DNA of 64,000 nucleotides from Zeugodacus cucurbitae. Lineage: Eukaryota; Arthropoda; Insecta; Diptera; Tephritidae. The translations under genes and the position numbers were made by a program. The notes under the pieces were generated by a model. That model did not search any database and was not told the origin of the DNA. It was given only the letters and a program-made list of their open reading frames with translations. Positions 1 to 11,407 of the stretch are shown here, piece after piece; within the stretch, counting starts at the first letter, position 1; each line of letters opens with the position of its first letter. The stretch lies in assembly GCF_028554725.1 (NCBI RefSeq), contig NC_071670.1, forward strand, positions 19,100,001 through 19,164,000, in the 5' to 3' direction.

Positions 1-540
1 ATATTTTGCTTTAAATAATAATTTTTTACTCATTTTTATTGTTGCTGCGGTGCCTATTATCATTGTTGTTTCAAGAAATTTATGAATTTATTTATTGCTA
101 TGATAAAAAATGTCCTCACCAAATTTAATTAAGCACGAAATTAACCCATAAACAAACATTTAGTTTTAACAAATTGGTGGCTTTCAAGTAGAATTTTGAG
201 CAATTTGGCATAATTGAAGATTTCTTGTACATATTTTTCTAATACATAACGCATTATACGTCTTCTTTTTTTTTGAAATTTTTTATTGATATTTTTGGAA
301 AATTTTCTATAGATAAATTTAAAAAATTTCCAACTTTTTATTGGGTTCAAATTAAACAAAATTCTCTAAACTCCTAAATATATGACAAAGATTTTTCTAA
401 CACCATTTAACTCATCAAGGGTCTTAATATTTGCAGTTTTAAAAATGTTTGAACTTTTTTTACGGATAAAAATTGCATCCGCCAATCTTACATTACATAA
501 TCGCATTAGGATTAAATCTTAAATACTTTTGAAATATTTT
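1..540. other. AT-rich sequence, nothing recognised
   Basis: No gene, RNA or clear repeat seen. It probably belongs to the large intron of the partial GMC gene or to the host intron. Confidence 0.5.
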
Positions 541-1745
541 TATACTCTCGCAACAAATGTTGCTAAAGAGAGTATTATAGTTTTGTTCACATAACGGTTG
601 TTTGTAACACCCAAAACTAAACGAGTTAGATATTTGGTTATATATACCAAAGTGATCAGGGTGAAGAGTGGAGTTCAAATCCGAATGTCTGTCTGTCCGT
701 CCGTCCGTCCGTCTGTGCAAGCTGTAATTTGAGTAAAAATTAAAATATCTTGATGAAACTTGGCACACTTATTTCTTGGTACCATAGGAAGGTTGCTTTC
801 GAAAATGAGCAAAATCGGACCACTGCCACGCCCACAAAATGGCGAAAACCGAACACATAAAGTGCCATAACTAAGCCATAAATAAAGTTATGGAAATAAA
901 ATTTGGTATGCAGGATCGTACTATAAAGGTGCATATTTGGATATAATTTTTTTGGGGAAGTGGGCGTGGCCCCGCCCCTACTAAGTTTTTTGTACATATC
1001 TCGCAAACCAATAGAGCTATATAAACCAAATTTTCTGCAGTCGTTTAGTCGTTTAGCCACTACAGTCCAAAAATGAAAGAAATCGGATCATAACCACGCC
1101 CACCTCCCATACAAAAGTTAGGTTGAAAATTACTAAAAGTGCGTTAACTCATTAACGAAAAACGTCAGAAACACTAAATTTCACATAAGAAATGGCAGAT
1201 GAAAGTTGCACTCAGATTTTTTTACAAAATGGAAAATAGGCGTGGCGTCGCCCACTTATGGGTCAATAACCATATCTCAGGAACTACTCGACCGATTTCA
1301 ATGAAACTTGGTTTGTAATAGTTTCCTTGCATCCCAATGATATGTTGTGAAAATAGGCCAAATCGCTTCACAACCACGCCTACTTCCTATATACCAGAAC
1401 TTTGAAGACGATCTGAATCGTTAACTTTACAATATATAAAGTAAGTACTAGTGAAGATATCGGTGCAGAACTTTGCACAAATACTATGTTAAAAGTGTGG
1501 CAGCCCCATTCTAAAAATCACCGAAATCGGACCATAGGTTGTCAAGGCCCCATATATCGAACATGATTACCTCGGTACTTCTAACCTAATATTAGGGTTT
1601 CCAACTTTCAATGGACTTTATACAATATATATGACGAATATGTGGGTCAAATTGTGTATTATATAATATAAGTAAAGTTAAATAAATAAATTGCGAGAGT
1701 ATAAAATGTTCGGTTACACCCGAACTTAGCCCTTCCTTACTTGTT
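541..1745 (+). repeat. Non-coding dispersed repeat, family 1, near-complete copy (Helentron-like architecture)
   Basis: It starts with TATACTCTCGCAA and has the exact inverse TTGCGAGAGTATA at about 1690-1702. Just after this comes a stem-loop (GTTCGG paired with CCGAAC) and a CTTACTTG end. Inside is a run of GTCTGTCTGTCCGTCC and several CACGCCCAC motifs. Short inverted repeats plus a hairpin at the 3' end are features of non-autonomous Helentrons (DINE-1 type). Another copy lies at 31200-32395 and a fragment at 39595-39730. The repeat is certain; the class is inferred. Confidence 0.7.
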
Positions 1746-4090
1746 TTCTTTATCATACCAGCAATTCCAATTAGCGCTTTCGTCATACTAATCTAAATAG
1801 TAAATATTTATATTTTTTTACAAAAAAAAGTCATTGTGCGTTAGCACTTTTGATGACCAACTTTCGTTTTGTTTTGTCATTGTAGCTGTCACTATATGTA
1901 TTTCTTTTTGTAATGATGATTTTTAAATCGCTCACTTTGTGCTGCATAAAATTTAATATTAACAACAACATCTTCATTATTATCATCACTATGATCTGCG
2001 ATGTCACTTTAGCCGACTGCTGTCTGTTGTTTTCAATCTTTCTTTATCTCATCTGGCTTTTACGCTCGTGTGCGCAGAGTCAATGAGAAATGTGGCGTTT
2101 TACGCAAATTAGCCTTTTGTGTCTGCTTGAAATCGAGAGTGAAAATAAAAAATGCCAACACATGCGTAATGTATTTTCTCTGCGTGCTTTTACTGCCAAC
2201 TGAATTGCAAATACCAGCAAAAATAGCTGATTGCATTTAAGTGGCATTTCGTGCGAGTTGATAATTTCAACATACGGCCGATATTCAATTTGAAGAATAT
2301 TGAAATTTAATATTCGATAAAAAACATAATCTTTATTTATTATTTAAATACTTTTTTATGCATATTTTCTTAAAAAAAAATCAATAATTTTAATGTTAAT
2401 ATTTTTCATTCTTTCAAAATCTCAAAATATTTCATCCATTGTAGGAAAAAATAAAATTTATTTTTTACTACCCAGACCAAAAATAGGGATTTTTTTAATC
2501 TTAACGGTTTTTTATTTCCTAAAATTTCCTCTTGTGTGATTATGTTGTAGCAACATAAACTCTTCATTCAAGCTTTTTGCCGCATACTGTAAAGTTGGTG
2601 CATCTCATTTGGTTAGAATTCCAGGTCCCTTTGAGGAAAGGGACAGCCAAATTAATTAATGCATAAAATTATAATTGAGAAACCAGTTTTTGTTCTTGGC
2701 TCTGCCGGCTTCTTGATTAAAGGTCAGCTGTTATAAATTTTTATTTTCGCTATTCATAAGAAGTTGGTCCTATTTTATCAAATTGGATTTTTATTTCGTA
2801 TGATAAATTGATCTAAATTAGCCCTTTAATCAAGCAAAGGTCGATTAATTGATCAATTAATTGCTTTGCGAAAAGGTTATAATCGTATTTATCGAATTAT
2901 TACGAACAATCATGATTTAGTAATACAAATTAGTTAATTGCTATTCACGCTCATCAATAGACTTTTGCTTTCTCTAGATTTTTAGCATTATGTCCAATTC
3001 GATTGTAGGAAGACCAAATCAATAATTTTGAGTCATCAATATGATGATACAGAAATGTTATGAACGTCGAAATTTTTAGAACTTATTGTTTATTGTAGAT
3101 ATGACGAGAAAAAATTGCTTTATTCAGATGATGCATCAATTCAATGTTTCCACCGATGGAAAATTCTTCTATAGAGAGAGAGAGAGTATACATTGTCTTA
3201 ATAAAACATTATCGACCTTTCTATTGTAAAGTTTATCATATATTTCGTTCTGAACTAAACTTTTTAAATTGTTCTAATATTATGGCAGTCCTTACTTAAT
3301 GTTCTTTTACAAAACGTTCGACACAAACCTCTTTTATCTATTTGAACGACCAAATCCTAATTGGTGATTAATATATAAATATATATATATATATATCACT
3401 AATCAGCTGCGTTTGGGTAACCTTTATTAGAAAAGGATCCAACGGTATTTGCCCAATCTTAGGGATTGATGTAGCAACCCACATAAAACATACTTATCCT
3501 CGAATGGTGGAACTCTGGGGCGGGCCGTCAATAAAACATTTGTTGGAAAAACTCATAATATTTGGAGCCTCTCCAATAAAAATTTTCTCTTTTTAAAAAT
3601 TTCTTTCTACGAATGTAAACTTCATGTTGTTCGTTAAATCGAGTGCCTACTAATGTTTGTTATTTAAGGTACTCAATGTAACTTTATTGTTCGTTTTCGT
3701 TAAAACGAATATTCGTTATTTCGGAAAACTACTGTACTTCATTGAAAAAAACGGATTATTTTTATATATTTTTAAATCTTTCCAATAGATAGAGCTTCTG
3801 AACATGAAATATTTATAAAACACCCCGATCACTTTTATGTTTTGTCTTAAGTTAGTTAAGTTCTTTCTTTATTTTATTACTTATGCTTACTAGATTAAAC
3901 AACTCTCTCTGAAATTAATAATTTTAGTTTTTGGAAAGAGATCTTCGGAAGCAGTGTGAGTATTTTGGAAGCTTTTTTGAAAATAGTTTAGAAATAAAGA
4001 ACTAGCAAATAATGAGACTATTTAACACAGCACATCAATGTACCATATATTTTTTACTTGAACTCTGTTCTTCTAACCACCTTCAAATCT
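1746..4090. other. Non-coding sequence left of the partial GMC exon
   Basis: Apart from the family 2 repeat (2665-2893), a short (GA)n run near 3175 and a short (TA)n run near 3376, nothing is recognised. The downstream exons of the 4098-4543 gene are not here. Confidence 0.55.
2665..2893 (+). repeat. Dispersed repeat, family 2, copy 1
   Basis: It shares with 5645-5955 a leading ATAATTGAGAAACCAGTTTT segment and a trailing part with AATTGATC and GCGAAAAGG. The middle differs. It is probably a small non-autonomous element; the class is unknown. Confidence 0.55.
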
Positions 4091-4097
4091 CACTTAC

Positions 4098-4543
4098 CGA
4101 TACTTCCAATCCAATTTGCTTTTATGCAAGTACAACGACAATAGAGGCACATCGGAGATCTCCGTTTCCTGACCGCCCGCTTCGAGCAACAAAACGCGCC
4201 AATGCGGCACTTCCGAAAGCCGCGAAGCTAGCACACAACCCGCCGAGCCGCCGCCGATAATGATAAAGTCATAGGCCAGTGAGACCTCAGGCACATTGAA
4301 CGGACGATTCTCCGGATCGAAAAGGTCATAATTGTAGTAGGCAATGGCGGCTATCAAAAACGGCAGGATGGCCAGTTTCCCGACACCAATTACTGTGGTG
4401 GCGATTTTGATGGCGCCCGCAATGGCCAAGCCCAATTTGGAGGCACCCACTGCAGCAGCGCCAGCGGTTACGGCAGCTTTCGAGCCGGCGCTTGCCTTGA
4501 ATATGACACCGGCGGCGGCGCCAAGCCCAAGACCGAGCACCAT
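4098..4543 (-). CDS. GMC oxidoreductase, first coding exon only (gene continues beyond the left edge)
   Basis: This is the N-terminal 148 residues of a GMC-family FAD oxidoreductase. Translation starts at the ATG at 4543. Residues 1-70 are rich in Ala, Gly, Ile and Leu and look like a membrane-associating or anchor region. The FAD-binding motif GGGSAG is at about 97-102, followed by the LLLEAGG strand end at about 118-124 and a DWKY motif at the exon end. The exon stops at a GTAAGT donor whose G is 4097; two bases of the next codon (Arg expected) remain in this exon. No downstream GMC exon was found in 1-4090, so the intron is at least 4.1 kb or the rest is missing. Its closest relative here is the gene at 57453-59393, which shares the EAGG-ETEISDVPL and DWKY segments but has no intron at this point. 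The family and frame are clear; completeness of the gene is unknown. Confidence 0.9.
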
Positions 4544-7142
4544 TTTGAATATTTTGCGTTAAGGAAGTGTAATATATTATTTTAAAAATTTTACTAATAT
4601 TTCTTATTGTTGTTGTGTTTTATGAGGCAGAGGCACGCGTTCGATAACTTCCAACTGCACTCATGCGTTTAAACGCTACTGGCTTCTCAACAATGTGCGC
4701 GCACTTTCTTTGCACTTCTTACTTTCAATTTATTTTCACTGTATATATCGTTGTTGTTGTTGTTGTGATATTGGAATTCACTTTACTACACACACGTTTC
4801 AAACAAAAAAATTTCATCACGTTCGCGCGTTTAAGGCATTTCTTTCTCCTGCGCAAGTCACTTTGTTACGTTGCGGTTGTCTTGGCGCATGCGCCCACAA
4901 CCAGCAAACCGTTAATTTGTTTACAGCAATCGAAATGCTTTCAATCGTGCAATGCGCAGCCGCAAATGTCCCGTGTCGCACGTCCAACTTATTTTCTTCA
5001 CTTCACTTACTCACTGTGCAATTGCATTCACACACACAACACTTTTTTTTCTTTTTCTGCGCATAGAAATTTCGTTTCTTTAAAACCACCGTCGCACCGT
5101 TAAACACGTCTGCAGTGGCGCACTGCCGTTTCACTTCTGCGCGGTTGAAACTCTTATGTCTGGTGCATAAGTGTCGGTCATGCATGGCCTGAGCCCCACT
5201 GAGCGGACTTACTTGGCTAACACAACGAATGGCATATTGACTTGGTTTAGTGCTCTGCGTTGCGGTTTGTAGTGTCTATGCGCATGCGCTCTCACGTCAA
5301 GCAGCTCACAGCCGGTTTTGTGTTGCAGCGAAACGGTTTATGTGCGCCAAACCGTATTGTAAGGGTTGATACTCAAGGGTGTCGCAATTAAATTAATGTA
5401 ATTTTTTGGTAATAATAAGCCTCGTCGATTATTTTACGAAGGTTTTCTTAAAATTTTAATCTAACCGAATATCTATGTAAGTTTGCCACAGTTTGAAGCT
5501 GCTTGCAAATTATTAATAATTTTATTATATAAAAAAGGGCCACCATACAAATCCATCGCTGATATCTCCTCCATTACTTGTAGTACTGAGTGTCCAAAAT
5601 CTATTAATAGCCTTTTCGTACAGCCAAAAAAATTAGTGCCTTAAGAATATAATTGAGAAACCAGTTTTTGCCTCTCGCTCAGCCGGCAACTTGATTAAGT
5701 TTAAAAGAAGTTGGTAAGTTTCAACAGCTGAATGCTATTTTATTAATAACCTCAACCAAATTTTCAGTGTAGACAACAACCCGGAGAGTTGCATTCCAGT
5801 TTCAACTCGGTTTGTATTCGATTAAGAATGAATTTAGTCAAATAAAACTTCTCTTTTGTATGGTAAATCGATCCAAATCAGCGCTTTAATAGAGCAAAGG
5901 ACGGTTAATTGATCAGTTAACTCCTGTGCGAAAAGGCTATAAAATCGTATAACGGCAATTCCTAACCTTTCTTTCATTAATTTAAAACCATTTCATTTTT
6001 CTTCTCTCCTTTGTAAAACCAATTTTCTCACACTCCATTTTCTGAATTTATTTCAATTACAATTCAAATGTTAATACTTTACTCACAACAACATTTATTT
6101 GCCAAATTACATGTGTCGCAAATCTTTGCATTACATCCCATGCAAAAAGTCACGTAAGCTACTATAAAAAGGTAAAAACAAAAACAAAAAAATTAAATAA
6201 CAAATAAGATTTAGTTTCAAATAGCCCATTAGGTCACTTGAATTGTGCAAACTACTTATGAGTACTTACTTACTGACTTACATTCGCACGCATGCGTGTA
6301 CTCACATTTGAGACTGAGTCCTCCACATGTGTCTGCTGTTTGTGTTATTTTGTTTGTCTTCATTATTTACCTTTTGTAATTACAATAATTAAATTAAGCG
6401 CGAAGTAGTGATTTAATATTGACCAAGCTGGGAAGGTCGAAGATTTAATCGCATTTTTTATGCTCGGCTAAAGTATTTTCATGCGCTGATTGTGACCGCA
6501 AATAGTTTGATTACTTTACCACTACTTTTGAGAGGCAAGCATTGCAAAGCATTTATTTGTTTCTATGGAACTGTATAACTGTGTTACCGCAGTCACACAT
6601 CTAATTCAATAATTCCGTCATGAATTTAAATATTAAGGGTTAAGGTTTCCGCGATTTGAGCAATTTTGTTGTGGTATAAATTACAATTTGACAATTTCAT
6701 TAGTAAATTTTTCATAGTAGCCCTTCTTTAATAATAAAACATTATACATTTTTAAAGATGGACTAATTCCGAAATTGCGAAGGATTTGATTTGACCCTTC
6801 GAGTTTTTCTTTTTTTGGACGTGCCAATGCTCTCGAAGATAGAGGACACACTTTTTTTGGAACACTTCGCTAAAACATTTTTATCATTACAGATGAAAAA
6901 ATAACAAATATAAAATCATGGTTTTTAATAATAGAAAGTTAGACCTCCAGACAGAAAGAAACGGATATCTCTAACGCTATAGAATATTTTCACACATTTT
7001 TTGCAGGGATTTTTGATGTGGAAATTGTTTTAAACAACAAATAAGAGCAGCTCAAAATAAGTGAAAATAATGTTAAGGAAATAATTAAAAAAATTTAATA
7101 TTATGTTAACTTAATTTTACGTTAATATTATGTTAACTTATA
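4544..7142. other. Region upstream of the partial GMC gene
   Basis: 5' flank of the minus-strand gene at 4098-4543; its promoter should lie here, but no convincing TATA/initiator pair was found. The segment at 4.7-5.3 kb is less AT-rich. Open frames there lack any family signature. The family 2 repeat is at 5645-5955. Confidence 0.5.
5645..5955 (+). repeat. Dispersed repeat, family 2, copy 2
   Basis: Same orientation and segment order as 2665-2893, with a longer middle part. It has no coding potential. Confidence 0.55.
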
Positions 7143-7820
7143 ATATTACGTTAACTTCGGCTGTACCGAAGGTAATATACCCTTCACAGGTGCATTTCTT
7201 TTAGTAACTATGTGTTTAAGCAAATCTAAAGACGTAAGAAAAAGTAAGTAAAAAAAAAGAAAACATTTACTAATTCTTTTTAGCCGGGTTATATAGTTAA
7301 CCGATCTGAACAATTTCTTCGGAGATTATATTATTACCTTAAGCAGTAGTCCATGTCAAATTTCGTGAAGATACCACGTCAAATGCGAAAATTTTCCATA
7401 CAAGCCATTGATTCCGATCGTCCGGTTTGTATGGCAGCTATATGCTATAGTGAACCGATCTGAACAATTTTTTCGGATTAAATTATTTCTATGAGCAATA
7501 ACTCACTCCAAATTTCGTGAAGATATGTAGTAAAATACGGAAGTTTTCCATATAAGCCCTTGATTCCGATCGTTCAGTTTGTATAGCAGCTATATGATAC
7601 AGTGGTCCGATATCGGCAGTTCCGACAAATGAGCAGCTTCTTGAATAGAAAATAACATCTGCAAAATTTCAAAACGATATCTTAAAAACTGAAGGACTAG
7701 TTCGTATATATACAGACAGACAGACGGACATGGCTAAATATACTTTATAGGGCCTCCGACGCTTCCTTCTGGGTGTTACAAACTTCGTGACAAACTTAAT
7801 ATACCCTGTTCAGGGTTTAA
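7143..7820. repeat. Non-coding dispersed repeat, family 3, with internal tandem-like units
   Basis: It starts with a stem-loop (CTTCGG paired with CCGAAG) and ends near a second palindrome (ACCCTG/CAGGGT). Inside, the segment TTGATTCCGATCG followed by GTTTGTATGGCAGC-type sequence occurs twice at about 7409 and 7560, and CGAACAATTTCTTCGG-type segments recur. A CAGACAGACAGACGG run sits at about 7712. It is non-coding. The class is unproven; the hairpin end is reminiscent of Helentron derivatives. Confidence 0.55.
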
Positions 7821-10320
7821 AAATATAATATTACATTATCAAAATATTGTTTGAAGACTGTAATATTGGAGAAAATGTTCCCATTTCATAAGAGTAATTT
7901 TTAGTTACAAGACTCGGAAAAAAATTAAAATGTCTTTAAATCCTTCAATATTTATTAATTTTTATAACCTCAATGTTTCACTATCTACGAATATATAAAA
8001 TAGTTAAAGACTTCTACTTTTCAAAAATCACATCTAATTTTCGGAAACTTTCTGCGAGTTTCCTATTCACACATGCGATAGTCCCTTCAATATAATTTGA
8101 CAGCTTGAAATAACTGTCATTCAATCGTAACTGCATTCTCTAAATTTAAGCGTCAAAGGTTGGGAGTTCCCCACTCATGACAAATCACAGGGTATTGAGG
8201 ATTTATTACAGTTCTTCTAAAGTTGTTTGGAAATAACTTTAACACATCACCCTGTACTTGGGATAATTAAATAAAAGCGAATTAAGAACTTCTAAAAAAA
8301 GCATTTTAATAAACATATCACATGCATATATGTATGTTTTTCATTTCATTTCATTGTTATATTGTGCTATGATATGTATCTACATAGTCATATTATATAA
8401 TAACTGTCTGATCGTAAATCAGTTCACTGTCACTATTTGTTGCGCCACATAAATTAAAAAGTAAAGAAAATCAAGAGAAACGCGGAAATCATCATAAAAA
8501 GAAATGAGTTGAAGGTCAAACATGCAAAATGGAATGCCAAAAATGAAAATTACAAAAACCATTACATAATTATAAATAAGCTACCGCTTGTAACATATGT
8601 CTAACTGGAAGCAAGTAGCTAACATAAATTCATGGTTCCGAAGTACTACTTACACGGTCATTACTTTACACCGAAATCATGCACAGAAACCACGTTTTCA
8701 TCTTCCCAATAATAGTAACACATAATTATTTGTTGGAATTGTTTGGAAACTGCATTGAATACGCGAGTGCTCTTACATTTGTTCAACATTTAATTAAACG
8801 ACATTTACTACATGCTGCTTGGCTCTTAAGTGCTCGTCAACACAACTAAAGCACGCATGCGCACACTTCAGTGTCGAAGTCTATGCGCTACTTTGCCTCA
8901 GTCACATTCAATATTTGCGGCCACAGTGGTTGGAAATGGATTACAGATGTGCAAATATCAAACTGAACTACTTGTGAAAATTATAATTTATAATTTTTGA
9001 GGAGTTATTTTGGAGGATTATTTAACGTTACAACAATACACAACTGCGACGTTCGTCTTTATAATAATATTTTCTTCAGTAGCTGTCGAAACTTCTTATT
9101 TTCTGATTTGAAGTCAACATGTTGGAAATTATTAATCGTTTGACTTTTAACTGTCCTTAAAACAGTATACGCATATGAACCCCCGTCGAGATTCCAAAAT
9201 TATCTTTAACTTACTAAGAGGTTCAACTGTTCCAAGTCTGTCTTCTAACTGAACCGATCGCGTTATCTAACGTTATGTGACTTCGATTTTCTTCCACGGC
9301 CATTTTAATAGTAATCTATCCACTCTTTACTCAACTCCTCTCTATGTTAAATTTATGGCGAACTCTCTTATACTTCTAGCCGTTTTCATTCAATTATTAC
9401 AATTAACTCCTGCTTTCTGAGTTAGGATTAACATTTTATTATAAAATACACAATTTCTTTGTCACCATGATTCCCTTGAAACGACGCTCACTACATTTGG
9501 ATCACTGAATCACCTTAATGATGTAATCTAAACAAACGTATCAAATTACAGCCTAAAGTTAATTTCAATGTAAAAGTTTGTAAAAAATTTATTTCCTCAT
9601 TATATAACAGTTATTTACGAGTCTTACTTTTTGGGTTGTATTTCTCCCAAAGTACACAACTAAACACTTCAAATAACTATACAATTTTAACATTTTCTAT
9701 TTCTTTCTATTTTCAGGTGAGCTTATAAAACTGTGTCATCGCAGCACGGTAGACTCGGTCATAGATAGATAAGAGTGATTGGATTCGGTAAAGTTAAGTG
9801 TTTTTCGTTTACTCATCAGTGAATTTTGCGGATATGAACACACATAAAATGAAAGGAAGTAGATACGTTCCCTATCGCCCGAAGTGACGAAGGCGTCACA
9901 AAAAAGTAAATAAAATGTAATGAGTGCTTAACGATAATTTAACGCTTTGCATGAAAGTTGTAATCGTAAAAAATATAGACAAATAAGGCTATGAAATGGA
10001 CACAACAAATGTTCGTACTCACAATTGCCGAAATTAAGCTGAAGATTACGAACATTTTGCCTGAAAAATAGGGCACTCAAGCAAAAAATAAGCAAACTTA
10101 TAAATTTATGTTTTGAATTTGTGTAAATAATAAATAAAATTTTAAGTATGAAGATTATGACATCTTATAAGAGAAAAGGCTGTCAAAAGATTAGAAGTTA
10201 ACTGAAGAAGTTAAACTGACGAATGAATATCAAGAAAAGGTTAACATGGTACTATTTAAGAGCTAATGCTAAAAAATTCTGTAACATTCACCAATGTACA
10301 TATATAAAGTGAATCTATTA
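7821..10320. other. Intergenic sequence with one candidate ratchet site
   Basis: No coding feature recognised. The candidate recursive splice site lies at 9681-9724. Confidence 0.5.
9681..9724 (+). promoter_or_regulatory. Candidate recursive splice site (ratchet point), plus strand
   Basis: A TTTTAAC branch-point-like motif, then a pyrimidine-rich tract, then TTTTCAG at 9710-9716 directly followed by the donor GTGAGC at 9717. A 3' splice site abutting a 5' splice site with no exon between is the hallmark of Drosophila recursive splice sites in very long introns. No plus-strand exon is seen nearby. The bases after the junction resemble those after the site at 49310. Function is inferred. Confidence 0.45.
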
Positions 10321-11405
10321 CTTTGGGGATCCACCACTTTTTTCTCCCTACTTTTCTAAAGAAAAAAGCACATACAATTCAAATTTAATGGGGAATGTTT
10401 ATTATCATTTTTGCATTAATTTCTTAAAGGTTACGTCTTTCAAATGTTGTCCGTGGTCACGTCTCAGATGGTCCATCCGTTGAGTCCAATTTTCAATGAC
10501 TCGTGCGAGCATTTCGACTGATAACTGGCGAATGACACGCGATAATGATGGATGGAGCGAAACCCAAAGCCTGACTTTAGACCTTACAGATCCCCACAGT
10601 TAAAAGTCTAACGGTGTGATATCACACGATCTTGATGGCCATTCAACCGGTCCAAAACGTGAAATTATCTGCTTACTAAAGTGTTCTCTCATTAAATACA
10701 TTGAATCATTGCTTGGGAATTTAGGACGACTTCAGTTCTTGCACAAGCTGTATTTTGTACGCATCAATTTTAGATTTCGACGTAAAATGCCCCAAGTCAT
10801 TCAATACCCAACCCAAAGCCTAACTTTAGACTTTACAGATCCCCACAGTTAAAAGTCTAATGGTGTGATATCACACGATCTTGATGGCCATTTGACCGGT
10901 CCAAAACGTGAAATTATCAGCTTACTAAAGTGTTCTCTCATTAAATACATTGTATCATTGCTTGGGAATTTAGGACGACTTCAGTTCTTGCACAAGCTGT
11001 ATTTTGTAAGCATCAATTTTAGATTTTGACGTAAAATGCCCCAAGTCATTCAATACGTCAGTCCGAGTTGCTGCGAACGGCACAGAATATAGACTCTCCA
11101 CGGTTTTTATACTCAGCCACGGCTGCTATATCTTCTTCACTGCGTGATGGATTTGGTATATTTGGTCGATTATTATCCAATAATGAATGCTGGGTCTCAA
11201 GATGGGTGATGGTGTTGCGAATACTACGTTCGCGCGAAACACATTCTTTACAGAACGTGAATTTTCGTATTAAAGTTGAACAATTTGTAAACGTTGTTCA
11301 GGCGTAAGTCTTTCCATGAGGAAATGCCAAACAATACTGACACGACTCACACGTGATCTGTCAAAAAAGGCTATTGAAAAAAGTACCTCTACTTGGATCA
11401 TCCGA
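10321..11405 (-). mobile_element. Mariner-family relic with 249-bp internal tandem duplication
   Basis: Flanked by TA on both sides. The right-hand end (GGATCATCCGA, reverse) matches the 5' terminus of the copy at 53100, and the left end begins CTTTGGGGATCC. On the minus strand, stretches match the transposase-derived reading frame of the 53.1-kb copy. Bases 10561-10809 are repeated at 10810-11058 with about 96 percent identity. The reading frame is broken, so this is a dead copy. Confidence 0.75.
10561..11058. repeat. Tandem duplication, two units of 249 bp, inside the mariner relic
   Basis: The unit starting at 10561 recurs at 10810 with about ten substitutions and no evident length change. 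The breaks lie within transposase-derived sequence. Confidence 0.85.
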
Positions 11406-11407
11406 TA

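Noticed and set aside
4663..5185. Overlapping open frames of 60-146 codons upstream of the partial GMC gene
   Set aside because: No domain, no codon pattern and low-complexity translation; they lie in the expected 5' flank.
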